Notes under the pieces: model-generated
Told to the model about the DNA's origin: nothing
The model's database searches: none
What the model saw: the letters and a program-made list of their open reading frames with translations, nothing else
NCBI RefSeq assembly: GCF_002313155.2
Contig: NZ_NWFK02000001.1
Location: 1,612,001-1,676,000, forward strand
DNA from: Psychrobacter sp. FDAARGOS_221
GTDB taxonomy: Bacteria; Pseudomonadota; Gammaproteobacteria; Pseudomonadales; Moraxellaceae
Reading direction: 5' to 3'
Length of the DNA stretch: 64,000 nt
Position numbers and translations under genes: made by a program
Shown: positions 18,641-26,002 of the stretch, in pieces
How the letters are laid out: every line of letters starts with the position of its first letter
Numbering within the stretch: the first letter of the stretch is position 1

Positions 18641-19732
18641 TTAGCGGTGCTGCTGGATAGTGTCGGTATTATATGGGGTATCGGTGCGGGTTGCTACTCT
18701 TAACCACGCACTTCTTGAGCGATTATTGCCCTGTACTTCCGCTTTGCTCGGCGCGATACGTTTTGGCTTACTAAAATAGCGTGGACGCACAGGCGGCATA
18801 GGTAAGTCTTGATCTTCAGGATACTGTCCACGACTGTGACGCTGCAAAAATTGCTTAATACGACGGTCTTCTAATGAGTGGAAGCTAATCACCGCCAGCT
18901 GCCCTTGTGGCGCAAGCAGAGTCAGGCTTTGCTGTAAGAAGCTATCGATATCGCCCAGCTCATTGTTAATAAAAATTCGCATTGCTTGGAAGCTTTGAGT
19001 GGCCGGATGTTTACCTTTTTGCCACTTAGGGTGTGCCTGTTTAATTACTTCTGCCAATTCTAAAGTAGAAGTATAACGCGGCATCTGCTTAATGGCACGG
19101 GCAATTCGGCGGCTGTGACGCTCTTCACCAAAGTCATACAAAACATTGGCTAAGGTCTCTTCATCAACCGTCTCTAGCCATTCACCGACCGACTGACCGC
19201 GACTGGTATCCATACGCATATCAATCGCGCCATCACGCATGAAGCTAAAGCCACGACTGCCATCATCAAGCTGCGGTGAAGAAACGCCCAAATCTGCCAT
19301 AATACCATCGACTTGAGTAACGCCCTTCTCCGCCAAGCATTGGGTCATATTAGCGAAGCTGTCATGGATCACTTGCAGTCGCTTATCGTCTGCAGCCATG
19401 GCATTAGCTACTTCAATGGCCTCAGGGTCTTTATCAAACACAAACAGCGTGGCATCATCACTTAATTGCTCAAGCAGCAGCTTGCTATGTCCGCCGCGAC
19501 CAAAAGTGGCATCGACATAAATACCTGAATGGTTATCTGACGAAGCGCTGCCTGATGGCTTAGCGTCCTGATTTTTGTTATTGCTATCAGCCTCTGCTAA
19601 TGACTTTTTGCCCAGCACAGCGGCCACGGTTTCATACAACAATACCGTGTCATGGCTAAAGGTTGGTTTTGCAGCGGATTTTGCACCAGCATTTGCATCA
19701 GGGCTTACATCAGGAACAGGGACATCAGTCAC
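18641..19732 (-). CDS. rsmH: 16S rRNA (cytosine-1402-N4)-methyltransferase RsmH
   Basis: Methylates C1402 of 16S rRNA near the P site. Seen: IYVDATFGRGGHSKLLLEQL (SAM loop), DGIMADLGVSSPQLDDGSRGFSF, GAIDMRMDTSRGQS, and the C-terminal LAVISFHSLEDRRIKQFL and SRSAWLRVATR. Length of 363 aa exceeds the E. coli enzyme (313 aa) through an Ala/Ser/Asn-rich N-terminal region with an insert at about 45-65. The start is GTG at 19732. It is the first gene of the cluster; no mraZ lies upstream, where the region is only promoters and repeats. Confidence 0.96.
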   Translation of the reverse strand: MTDVPVPDVSPDANAGAKSAAKPTFSHDTVLLYETVAAVLGKKSLAEADSNNKNQDAKPSGSASSDNHSGIYVDATFGRGGHSKLLLEQLSDDATLFVFDKDPEAIEVANAMAADDKRLQVIHDSFANMTQCLAEKGVTQVDGIMADLGVSSPQLDDGSRGFSFMRDGAIDMRMDTSRGQSVGEWLETVDEETLANVLYDFGEERHSRRIARAIKQMPRYTSTLELAEVIKQAHPKWQKGKHPATQSFQAMRIFINNELGDIDSFLQQSLTLLAPQGQLAVISFHSLEDRRIKQFLQRHSRGQYPEDQDLPMPPVRPRYFSKPKRIAPSKAEVQGNNRSRSAWLRVATRTDTPYNTDTIQQHR

Positions 19733-19997
19733 AGTAAATAGACTCTCTTATTAATATAAACAGGCTGTAAAATAGAATTGAAAAATAGCGTAAAACCAGC
19801 ATCGAAAAGTATCAGAATAACCAATCATGGTACAGTCAATGTGCACCACAAAAAGCGCATAATAAATCTATGCCAGACCTCATTATCGCAAGCCACAGCC
19901 ACTTGTCAAGATAATACCATTTTTCGCTATAAATTGAGTGATTAACCACACAAAAAGCATTCAAAAAACATCAACTCAGCAGACTATTTAATACTTT

Positions 19998-20060
19998 AAG
20001 TCAGTTAATGTGCACATCAAGTCAGTCAATCGGTACACCAAGCCCGTCAATGATAAACAA
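19998..20060. repeat. Three degenerate 21-bp tandem units upstream of gltX
   Basis: Units start at 19998, 20019 and 20040, each opening with AAG(T/C)C(A/C)GT(T/C)AAT. The first two share AAGTCAGT and a later GTACA/GCACA-like stretch. Spacing is exactly 21 bp, two helical turns, so repeated protein binding is possible but not shown. Confidence 0.55.
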
Positions 20061-20109
20061 AAATCCATCACAGCCAGTGCTACTCGATTTATGAGGGCTC
20101 ACTCAAACC

Positions 20110-20118
20110 TGCTATAAT
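20110..20118 (+). promoter_or_regulatory. Probable gltX promoter (extended -10)
   Basis: The sequence TGCTATAAT at 20110-20118 is a perfect extended -10 element, 47 bp before the gltX ATG. No good -35 hexamer is seen at the usual distance, which fits extended -10 promoters. Confidence 0.6.
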
Positions 20119-20164
20119 AACCGCCACATATTGCTTAATCATTGCCTAATATAAGAGAAATATT

Positions 20165-21682
20165 ATGACTCAAACTGCAACCAATCGTCCTGTACGTACC
20201 CGTATTGCACCGTCTCCAACCGGTTTCCCGCATGTCGGCACTGCCTATATTGCATTATTTAACCTTGCGTTTGCCAAAGCCAATGGCGGCGAGTTTATCT
20301 TACGTATCGAAGACACTGACCAAACCCGCTCAACTGAGCAGTCAGAGCAGATGATTTTAGATGCGCTGCGTTGGGTTGGTCTTGACTGGGCAGAGGGTCC
20401 TGATGTTGGCGGCCCACACGCGCCATATCGTCAAAGTGAGCGCAGTGAGATTTATAAACAACACGCGCAACAACTGCTAGATAAAGGTCATGCGTTCCGC
20501 TGCTTTGCGACCGCTGAAGAGCTAGACGAGATGCGTAAAGAGCAAATAGCACGTGGTGAGAACCCACACTATGATGGCCGTTATGCTGACCTACCGCGTG
20601 AAGAGTCAGACAAATTGGCAGCAGAAGGCAAGCCATTTGTGATTCGTATGAAAGTGCCGACTGAAGGTACCTGCAAAATCCAAGACATGCTACGTGGCGA
20701 GATCGAGATTCCTTGGGAACAGGTCGATATGCAAGTGCTGTTAAAAACTGACGGCCTACCGACTTATCACTTAGCCAACGTGGTTGATGACCACTTAATG
20801 CAAATCACCCATGTTATCCGTGGTGAAGAGTGGATCAACTCAGCGCCGAAACATCAGCTGTTATATGAGTATTTTGGTTGGGAAATGCCAGTACTGTGCC
20901 ACATGCCACTACTGCGCAACCCGGACAAATCAAAGCTGTCTAAGCGTAAAAACCCAACCTCTATCACCTACTATCGTGATGCCGGCGTATTACCTGAAGC
21001 CTTGCTGAACTACTTAGGTCGTATGGGCTATTCAATGCCTGATGAGCAAGAGAAGTTTACTTTAGAACAAATGGTTGAAAGCTTTGACATTACGCGTGTC
21101 TCGCTAGGCGGTCCAATTTTTGATATCGAAAAATTATACTGGCTCAATGGCGAATGGTTACGTGACTTATCACCTGAACAGTTAAGAGACAAAATCCTAG
21201 CATGGGCCAATGATTCAGAGAAGTTAACGGCCATTGCTGCTGCAATTCAGCCACGTATTCACCTGCTATCTGACGCAGTGAACTGGGGCGGCTTTTACTT
21301 CCAGAATATGCCAGACATCAAAACCGAAGACTTCGAGCACAAGTCGCTAACTGCTGAGCAAATCATTGAGATTCTACAATTTGCTACTTGGAAGCTTGAG
21401 ACCTTACCAGAGTGGACCGAAGAGAACATCTTCGCGACTTTAAAAGGCTTAAGTGGCGCACTGGATATCAAATTGCGTGACATGATGGCGCCGTTCTTCA
21501 TTGCCATTGCGGGTAGCACCTCATCAACGCCTGTGATGAATTCGATGTATATCATTGGTGCGGACATGACTTTAAACCGCTTACGTCATGCCATCGAGGT
21601 ATTGGGCGGCTTAGGTAAGAAAAAGTTGAAGAAACTTGAGAAAACCGCTGCCGATATGCCAGACTTTTTAGCAGCTGAATAG
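20165..21682 (+). CDS. gltX: Glutamyl-tRNA synthetase
   Basis: Class I synthetase that charges tRNA-Glu. The HIGH-type motif is in [18 protein letters not shown], followed by [17 protein letters not shown], and the KMSKS-type loop is KSKLSKRKN at about residue 258. ISYRDAG-like [21 protein letters not shown] continues the fold, and the anticodon-binding helical domain fills the C-terminus. Length (505 aa) is normal for GltX. The synthesis partner tRNA-Glu lies about 4 kb downstream in the window. It has a purine-rich ribosome site AAGAGAAAT before the ATG and a strong terminator after it. Confidence 0.97.
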   Translation: MTQTATNRPVRTRIAPSPTGFPHVGTAYIALFNLAFAKANGGEFILRIEDTDQTRSTEQSEQMILDALRWVGLDWAEGPDVGGPHAPYRQSERSEIYKQHAQQLLDKGHAFRCFATAEELDEMRKEQIARGENPHYDGRYADLPREESDKLAAEGKPFVIRMKVPTEGTCKIQDMLRGEIEIPWEQVDMQVLLKTDGLPTYHLANVVDDHLMQITHVIRGEEWINSAPKHQLLYEYFGWEMPVLCHMPLLRNPDKSKLSKRKNPTSITYYRDAGVLPEALLNYLGRMGYSMPDEQEKFTLEQMVESFDITRVSLGGPIFDIEKLYWLNGEWLRDLSPEQLRDKILAWANDSEKLTAIAAAIQPRIHLLSDAVNWGGFYFQNMPDIKTEDFEHKSLTAEQIIEILQFATWKLETLPEWTEENIFATLKGLSGALDIKLRDMMAPFFIAIAGSTSSTPVMNSMYIIGADMTLNRLRHAIEVLGGLGKKKLKKLEKTAADMPDFLAAE

Positions 21683-21708
21683 AACTTAATTAATGATTTT
21701 TGTACAAC

Positions 21709-21739
21709 AAAGCTGAGTATCACACTCAGCTTTTTTATG
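21709..21739 (+). terminator. gltX terminator
   Basis: A 10-bp perfect stem (AAAGCTGAGT / ACTCAGCTTT) with a 5-base loop is followed by a T run. It sits 27 bp after the gltX stop. Confidence 0.9.
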
Positions 21740-21948
21740 CCTATCTAAAAATTAAGCATAGCGCCTACCCTATTTTAAACCGATAGAAATCTTAGCTTAC
21801 CGAGCTATAACACGCTTACGACAAAACATTATATATAAATATATAATAAATGCTATTCTAGTAGCTAAAGATAAGTTAATCAGATAAACAGATACACCCT
21901 TATTTATAACAAGACACTCCATTAAAATTAAAACCAAGGAGCAACACC

Positions 21949-22323
21949 ATGGCGAACACAACCGACTTTGTCAGTGCTTTATTCGACGATACCAGCAATC
22001 CAAGTAAAATTACCGTTGGATTAACTATGGCGGTTAAGGCTTTAGAAAAAGGCCATTCAGCAAGCGTTATCTTATTTATAGACGCGGTTAAACTGGCCAA
22101 GCCTAATGCGCTAGATGGCGTTGATGTTGGCGCACCTTTTAAACCTGCAAAAGACTTGCTAGAAAAGTTTATTGAACAAGGCGGGAACGTATTGGTTTGT
22201 GGCGCATGCATGGAACACAACGGCATAGCAGAATCAGACATTGATACCCGTTTTGAAGTTATCAATGGCGGTGATGTGGTTGATTTAATGATGGCCGCAA
22301 AAGGGTCGCTACAACTGTCTTAA
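21949..22323 (+). CDS. DsrE-family protein
   Basis: Small cytoplasmic protein of the DsrE/DsrF-like (YchN-type) fold, often linked with sulfur relay. In 124 aa the beta strand-helix pattern starts with KITVGLTMAVKALEKGHSASVILFIDAVKLA and ends with a Cys-containing VLVCGACMEHNGI, where C-x-x-C (Cys near 83 and 86) is the likely reactive site. VVDLMMAAKGSLQLS is the last helix. Single copy without TusBCD neighbours, so it is not a TusD subunit by context. It has an ideal AAGGAG ribosome site and its own terminator, so it is monocistronic. Function beyond the fold is unknown. Confidence 0.85.
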   Translation: MANTTDFVSALFDDTSNPSKITVGLTMAVKALEKGHSASVILFIDAVKLAKPNALDGVDVGAPFKPAKDLLEKFIEQGGNVLVCGACMEHNGIAESDIDTRFEVINGGDVVDLMMAAKGSLQLS

Positions 22324-22373
22324 TGAGCATCTAATTGTTCATTATCGATAATTTATTGCTTAAATCCATTAAT

Positions 22374-22410
22374 AAAAAAGCTAAATCAGCATTGCTGATT
22401 TAGCTTTTTT
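22374..22410 (+). terminator. Terminator after the DsrE-like gene
   Basis: A perfect 11-bp stem GCTAAATCAGC/GCTGATTTAGC with a 3-base loop (ATT), flanked by an A run before and a T run after. It could act in both directions, also for the small membrane protein gene on the opposite strand. Confidence 0.9.
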
Positions 22411-22443
22411 AGCTTATCGGTAATACAGCTTAACTAACCTTTC

Positions 22444-22611
22444 TTATACATCTGTTTTATTGTAAATCCGCTCTGCAATATAGCTACTTATAAATACCAT
22501 TATTAGCCATACCACCAGTTGCCATTGAGTGGGGATATTAAACAGACGATTTATCAATATGGCGATGCCAATGCCTATTAGTGTGCCCACAATTCGATAT
22601 ACATATTTCAT
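22444..22611 (-). CDS. Small two-helix membrane protein (55 aa)
   Basis: A short gene read on the - strand, 55 codons plus stop. It begins MKYVYRIVGTLIGIGIAIL, has a polar turn LFNIPTQW and a second hydrophobic stretch LVVWLIMVFISSYI, and ends AERIYNKTDV. The GGGGAG ribosome site lies five bases before the ATG, which is strong support. It lies 30 bp downstream of the YgjP-like gene on the same strand, so the two are probably one transcript ending at the bidirectional hairpin. No function can be assigned. Confidence 0.65.
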   Translation of the reverse strand: MKYVYRIVGTLIGIGIAILINRLFNIPTQWQLVVWLIMVFISSYIAERIYNKTDV

Positions 22612-22641
22612 CACAACTCCCCGCTTAACCTATACTACCCT

Positions 22642-23151
22642 TCACCTCTTACTCTTTTTACTCTCTAAATCGCGCCACAATAGCCACAACCGAGTATCTA
22701 ACTCATACTGATGATAGTCAGGCTCCATATGACGGCAAAGCTGATAAAAGGCTTTGTTATGCTCACTGACTTTAAAGTGTGCCAACTCGTGCACCACGAT
22801 CATCCTCAAAAACTCTAACGGCGCTTGTTTAAAGACACTGGCCACGGTGATGCTATTGTGCGCCTTAAGTTTGCTACCTTGCACCCGTGATTGATGGGTA
22901 TGAATACCCAGCGCATTTTTGAGCACACTCAGTTTGCTGTTATAGCTGACTTGTGACAGCTGCCCGACATTGCGCATGTTTTGATTTTTAATCTCGGTGA
23001 CGTATTGATATAGCGCTTTATCACTTTGAATCTGATGCGTCTCTGGATATTTTTGCTGTAGATAGCTGCCCAGTTTGTCCTGCGCTATCATAGCTCTGAC
23101 TTGATCTTGAATATGCGGCGGATAATGGGAGATATACTTTAAGGTTGTCAC
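22642..23151 (-). CDS. YgjP-like metal-dependent hydrolase
   Basis: Member of the YgjP/DUF45 family, a zinc-metallopeptidase-like fold. The hallmark IVVHELAHFKVSEHNKAFYQLC has the HExxH-type site (HELAH) with a third histidine in the HNK motif. E. coli YgjP was reported to act on UTP, but most members are uncharacterised. The 169-aa length is normal for the short form. The N-terminal half is a helical region starting YISHYPPHIQDQVRAM. Start ATG at 23151. Not related to its neighbours by function; it forms a likely operon with the small membrane protein downstream. Confidence 0.88.
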   Translation of the reverse strand: MTTLKYISHYPPHIQDQVRAMIAQDKLGSYLQQKYPETHQIQSDKALYQYVTEIKNQNMRNVGQLSQVSYNSKLSVLKNALGIHTHQSRVQGSKLKAHNSITVASVFKQAPLEFLRMIVVHELAHFKVSEHNKAFYQLCRHMEPDYHQYELDTRLWLLWRDLESKKSKR

Positions 23152-23524
23152 TGTCTACTATTTCCTATTTGCTGCGGATGGCTTATTTTTGTTTTATGGC
23201 TGCTTTGTAAAGCATATCAACTCATGCTACTAAAAGCTGAGTCTATTTAAAGCAAATGGCCACTGTCACCAATCTCAATAATAATTATCGAGTTCAGTAA
23301 CAATGGCCTAAAAGATAAATATTGGTTTTTACGGGTTATTAATTGTCTGGCTGATAACCAAGTTAACGGCGATAACGCCTCTCTCAGTTGTCTAGCTACG
23401 TGTTTCTAGCTGTTTTAATCTAGTTTTGTCTATCCTAACAAGCATCAGTCCGTTTGGTTAGCGTCATCGGCTAAAGTGTTGCTGCTGAAGTGTTGATAGC
23501 TGACAGACACCATCGAGAGGCTGG
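23152..23524. other. Spacer between the YgjP-like and amphi-Trp genes
   Basis: About 370 bp without a credible gene. It contains the leftward promoter region of the YgjP-like gene. A short plus-strand ORF from 23490 is antisense to the amphi-Trp gene and is not supported. I see no repeats or strong hairpins. Confidence 0.5.
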
Positions 23525-23806
23525 CTACTTTAGCACCAATTCTGATGCCTGTTGGTTGTCATCATCGTCATACCATTTCAGCTCAATCTCTAAACTATGC
23601 TCGATACGGTTACGCTTTTTAACTTCATCTTCAACCTCGACTTCTAAGCTGAAGTTCTCTGGGAACTGTACCTCTAGCTCGTCAGCACCCTTGCTCAGCA
23701 CCAAGCTGCCCTCTTCAACCTTGTCTGCCAATTGACGTAAAAAAGCGACAACCTCTTGCTTGCTTCTTCTTTCTTTACTTTTAAATAAAACGGTCTCTTT
23801 ACCCAT
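23525..23806 (-). CDS. amphi-Trp domain protein
   Basis: A 93-aa acidic protein of the amphi-Trp family (TIGR04354), found in archaea and bacteria with unknown function. Seen: MGKETVLFKSKERRSKQEVVAFLRQLADKV, followed by strands with GSLVLSKG and the closing ELKWYDDDD, where the Trp-rich strand gives the family its name. High Glu/Asp content suits a cytoplasmic protein. The AAGGAG ribosome site is clear on the minus strand. It stands alone, with a hairpin (GAGCCGGC/GCCGGTTC) in its 5' leader at 23830-23855. Confidence 0.85.
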   Translation of the reverse strand: MGKETVLFKSKERRSKQEVVAFLRQLADKVEEGSLVLSKGADELEVQFPENFSLEVEVEDEVKKRNRIEHSLEIELKWYDDDDNQQASELVLK

Positions 23807-24341
23807 GACATTTCTCCTTGTTGGTTAACTGAGCCGGCTTTTTTATTGGCCGGTTCATTTCATTGAGTTGCCTAAACGCCTATGAGCTTCATTTGTTTGA
23901 AAGTAACTTGTTATTAAAGTAAATTCTTATCGTGTACTCGCTTCCTATTCTATTGGTTAACTTAGAATATGCTATTGGCTAAGTTGTTGTACGGACCTTA
24001 TCTCAATCAATAAAAATCACTGTCCAATAAACATGCCAATAAATAGCTTTTCCATCAGTATCAGCTTAATATTATTTTAAGCTGAATCTCATACTAAATA
24101 TAGCATTAAGCTCATCACTTAGCCAGTCGCTTACCCTTGCTTCTAAACCCCGTTTCTAAACCCTGCTGCTAAACTATGGAAATAACAGATAATTAATTAG
24201 CAAAACTAAATCTAATTCTAATAGATAAATATTATCTTAACAGTTGTACCGCAGATTGTAACACAGTGATAACACGCGCAGCCCTTGAAAGTCGTAATAT
24301 TAGCAGTCATATAGATAGCATAACTTATTTAGGAGACGATT
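23807..24341. other. Divergent spacer between the amphi-Trp and pirin genes
   Basis: About 535 bp, very AT-rich. Near the amphi-Trp start is a GC-rich hairpin at 23830-23855. Around 24145-24172 there are short repeats of TTCTAAACCC/GCTAAAC type. The right end carries the pirin ribosome site TTAGGAGACG. No gene is supported. Confidence 0.5.
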
Positions 24342-25229
24342 ATGACTAATACTACTAAAAATAGCGTCACTGTAAATCAGCCTCGCGTTGTTGAACATCT
24401 TTATCAAGGTGTTGATACTCAAGATGGTGCTGGCGTAAAACTGACTCGCGTATTAACCAATCAATTGCAACATCGTCTAGATCCCTATTTGATGCTAGAC
24501 AATTTCAAAAGCGATAACCCAGATGATTATATCGCTGGTTTTCCAAATCACCCCCACCGTGGTTTTGAAACCATTACTTATATGATTACTGGTCGTATGC
24601 GCCACAAAGACAGTGCCGGTAACGAAGGTTTATTACAAAACGGCGGTGTGCAGTGGATGACGGCAGCCAGTGGTGTGATTCATTCAGAGCTTCCAGAGCA
24701 AGAAGACGGTGAAATGGAAGGCTTCCAGTTATGGTTGAACCTACCTGCCAAAGACAAAATGAATGATCCTTGGTACAAAGACTTCCAAAACGAGGATTTA
24801 CCAAAATTTGAAACCGATAATGGCACCAAAGTAACCGTTATCGCCGGTGAATCACACGGCGTAGAAGGCGCGGTAACCCGTGAGCACACTGAGCCAAACT
24901 ACTTAGATATTCATTTGCCAGCAGGCGCGAGCTTTAGCCACAGTATTCCTGCAAACCACAATGCGTTTGCGTTTGTGTACCGTGGTTCGGCCAAAATTTC
25001 AGGCCAAGACGTGCCTATCAAAACCATGGCTATCTTAAAAAATGATGCCAATACAGATGGTGTCGTCATTGAAGGCTCGGCAGATGAAGAAACCAAAGTG
25101 GTACTGATCACTGGCCGTCCATTGAATGAGCCAATCGTACAATATGGTCCATTTGTGATGAACACTCAGCAAGAAATCATCCAAGCGGTTACGGACTTCC
25201 AAGAAGGTCGCTTTGGTGAAGGCGCCTAA
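24342..25229 (+). CDS. Pirin family protein
   Basis: Bicupin pirin-like protein of 295 aa. Metal-binding motif is intact in the N-terminal cupin: FPNHPHRGFETITYMITGRMRHKDSAGN gives two His and a Glu-type ligand set, then GGVQWMTAASGVIHSE. The family includes quercetin 2,3-dioxygenases (YhhW) and redox sensors, so the activity is not decided. The C-terminal cupin (about 175-280) has degenerate ligands, as usual. AGGAG lies before the ATG with ideal spacing. Followed by two hairpins, so monocistronic. Confidence 0.92.
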   Translation: MTNTTKNSVTVNQPRVVEHLYQGVDTQDGAGVKLTRVLTNQLQHRLDPYLMLDNFKSDNPDDYIAGFPNHPHRGFETITYMITGRMRHKDSAGNEGLLQNGGVQWMTAASGVIHSELPEQEDGEMEGFQLWLNLPAKDKMNDPWYKDFQNEDLPKFETDNGTKVTVIAGESHGVEGAVTREHTEPNYLDIHLPAGASFSHSIPANHNAFAFVYRGSAKISGQDVPIKTMAILKNDANTDGVVIEGSADEETKVVLITGRPLNEPIVQYGPFVMNTQQEIIQAVTDFQEGRFGEGA

Positions 25230-25288
25230 TCAACCTTGTGCTCAACCGGCTCATTAAGTTGAGCCGCTTATTAAAAGTTAAATAAGTG

Positions 25289-25315
25289 AAAAAGGTCGCT
25301 GTTGCGGCCTTTTTT
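25289..25315 (+). terminator. Terminator after the pirin gene
   Basis: An 11-bp stem AAAAAGGTCGC/GCGGCCTTTTT (one G-U) with loop TGTT and a T run. A weaker inverted repeat GCTCAAC/GTTGAGC at about 25241-25265 lies before it. Confidence 0.85.
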
Positions 25316-25410
25316 AATGCCTAAAACACTCGGAAACAGCTTAAAACAAAACTATTTGAGCGTAAAAACCAGCTACTTTGAAAATAAATCGATTATTTTC
25401 TAAAAAAGGG

Positions 25411-25439
25411 TTGACAGGCTTCATTAAGTTGCCTAAAAT
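25411..25439 (+). promoter_or_regulatory. Strong promoter of tRNA-Ala
   Basis: TTGACA at 25411-25416, a 17-bp spacer and TAAAAT at 25434-25439. It is 18 bp before the tRNA, with a GC-rich discriminator (CGCCC) that is typical of stable RNA promoters under stringent control. Confidence 0.85.
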
Positions 25440-25456
25440 ACGCCCACTCTTAGCGA

Positions 25457-25532
25457 GGGGCTATAGCTCAGTTGGTAGAGCACTTGCATGGCATGCAAGG
25501 GGTCAACGGTTCGACTCCGTTTAGCTCCACCA
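25457..25532 (+). tRNA. tRNA-Ala (anticodon GGC)
   Basis: A 76-base cloverleaf. Acceptor GGGGCTA pairs with TAGCTCC (one G-U), the D arm has GCTCAGTTGGTAGAGC, the anticodon stem CTTGC/GCAAG encloses loop ATGGCAT with anticodon GGC, and the T arm carries GGTTCGACTCC. CCA is encoded. It reads GCC/GCU alanine codons. Confidence 0.97.
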
Positions 25533-25545
25533 ATTCTAAGAATAG

Positions 25546-25573
25546 TTGATTATCATCTAATTTCAGGTATAAT
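25546..25573 (+). promoter_or_regulatory. Possible second promoter before tRNA-Glu
   Basis: TTGATT at 25546-25551 and TATAAT at 25568-25573 with a 16-bp spacer lie between the two tRNAs. A hairpin with stem CAACGTAAG/CTTACGTTG (25593-25601 and 25627-25635) follows, which may be a processing site or leader structure. Confidence 0.5.
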
Positions 25574-25664
25574 AGATGCTTCTCAACAGCACCAACGTAA
25601 GCACCTAGGCAAGCTTTAATTAGCACCTTACGTTGTAAAATATTTCATGTTTACATGATATTGT

Positions 25665-25740
25665 GTCCCGTTCGTCTAGAGGCCTAGGACCCCGCCCTTT
25701 CACGGCGGTAACAGGGGTTCGAATCCCCTACGGGATACCA
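25665..25740 (+). tRNA. tRNA-Glu (anticodon TTC)
   Basis: A 76-base cloverleaf. Acceptor GTCCCGT pairs with ACGGGAT, the anticodon stem CCGCC/GGCGG holds loop CTTTCAC with anticodon TTC, and the T arm is GGGGTTCGAATCCCC. CCA is encoded. It is the only tRNA-Glu seen here, and the charging enzyme gltX is 4 kb upstream. Confidence 0.97.
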
Positions 25741-25800
25741 CCTATTCGAGCTTATCCTTAATAGATTGTTCTAACCAACAACATTATGAGATAAGCAACT

Positions 25801-25832
25801 AAACCTCCAATCAATTTGATTGGAGGTTTTTT
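25801..25832 (+). terminator. Terminator of the tRNA transcript
   Basis: A 12-bp stem AAACCTCCAATC/GATTGGAGGTTT with a 5-base loop and a T run, 60 bp after tRNA-Glu. Confidence 0.88.
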
Positions 25833-25924
25833 TATGCGCGATACTTTTTATGTTTATGTTTAAAACACTTCAACATACTTATTTAAATGTAAAAAAGTAG
25901 CATAGACTAATTGTTATAAAACCA

Positions 25925-25960
25925 AAAAAGCGCTTTTACGATATCGTAAAAGCGCTTTTT
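25925..25960. terminator. Bidirectional terminator, 36-bp perfect palindrome
   Basis: A perfect self-complementary stretch centred between 25942 and 25943, with A/T runs at both ends. It can stop transcripts from the tRNA side and from the degP side (stop codon 43 bp away). Confidence 0.8.
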
Positions 25961-26002
25961 GATTGTTGATTCTTTTAGGCTAGCTTAGATTAGGATACAG
26001 GA

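Larger units (their letters stand above)
19733..20164. other. Divergent spacer between rsmH and gltX
   Basis: This 432-bp AT-rich region holds the leftward promoter area of the dcw cluster and the rightward promoter of gltX. No ORF of note is present. Three imperfect tandem units of period 21 lie at 19998-20060, and a related stretch with GTACAGTCAATGTGCACC is near 19831. I see no mraZ remnant. Confidence 0.6.
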
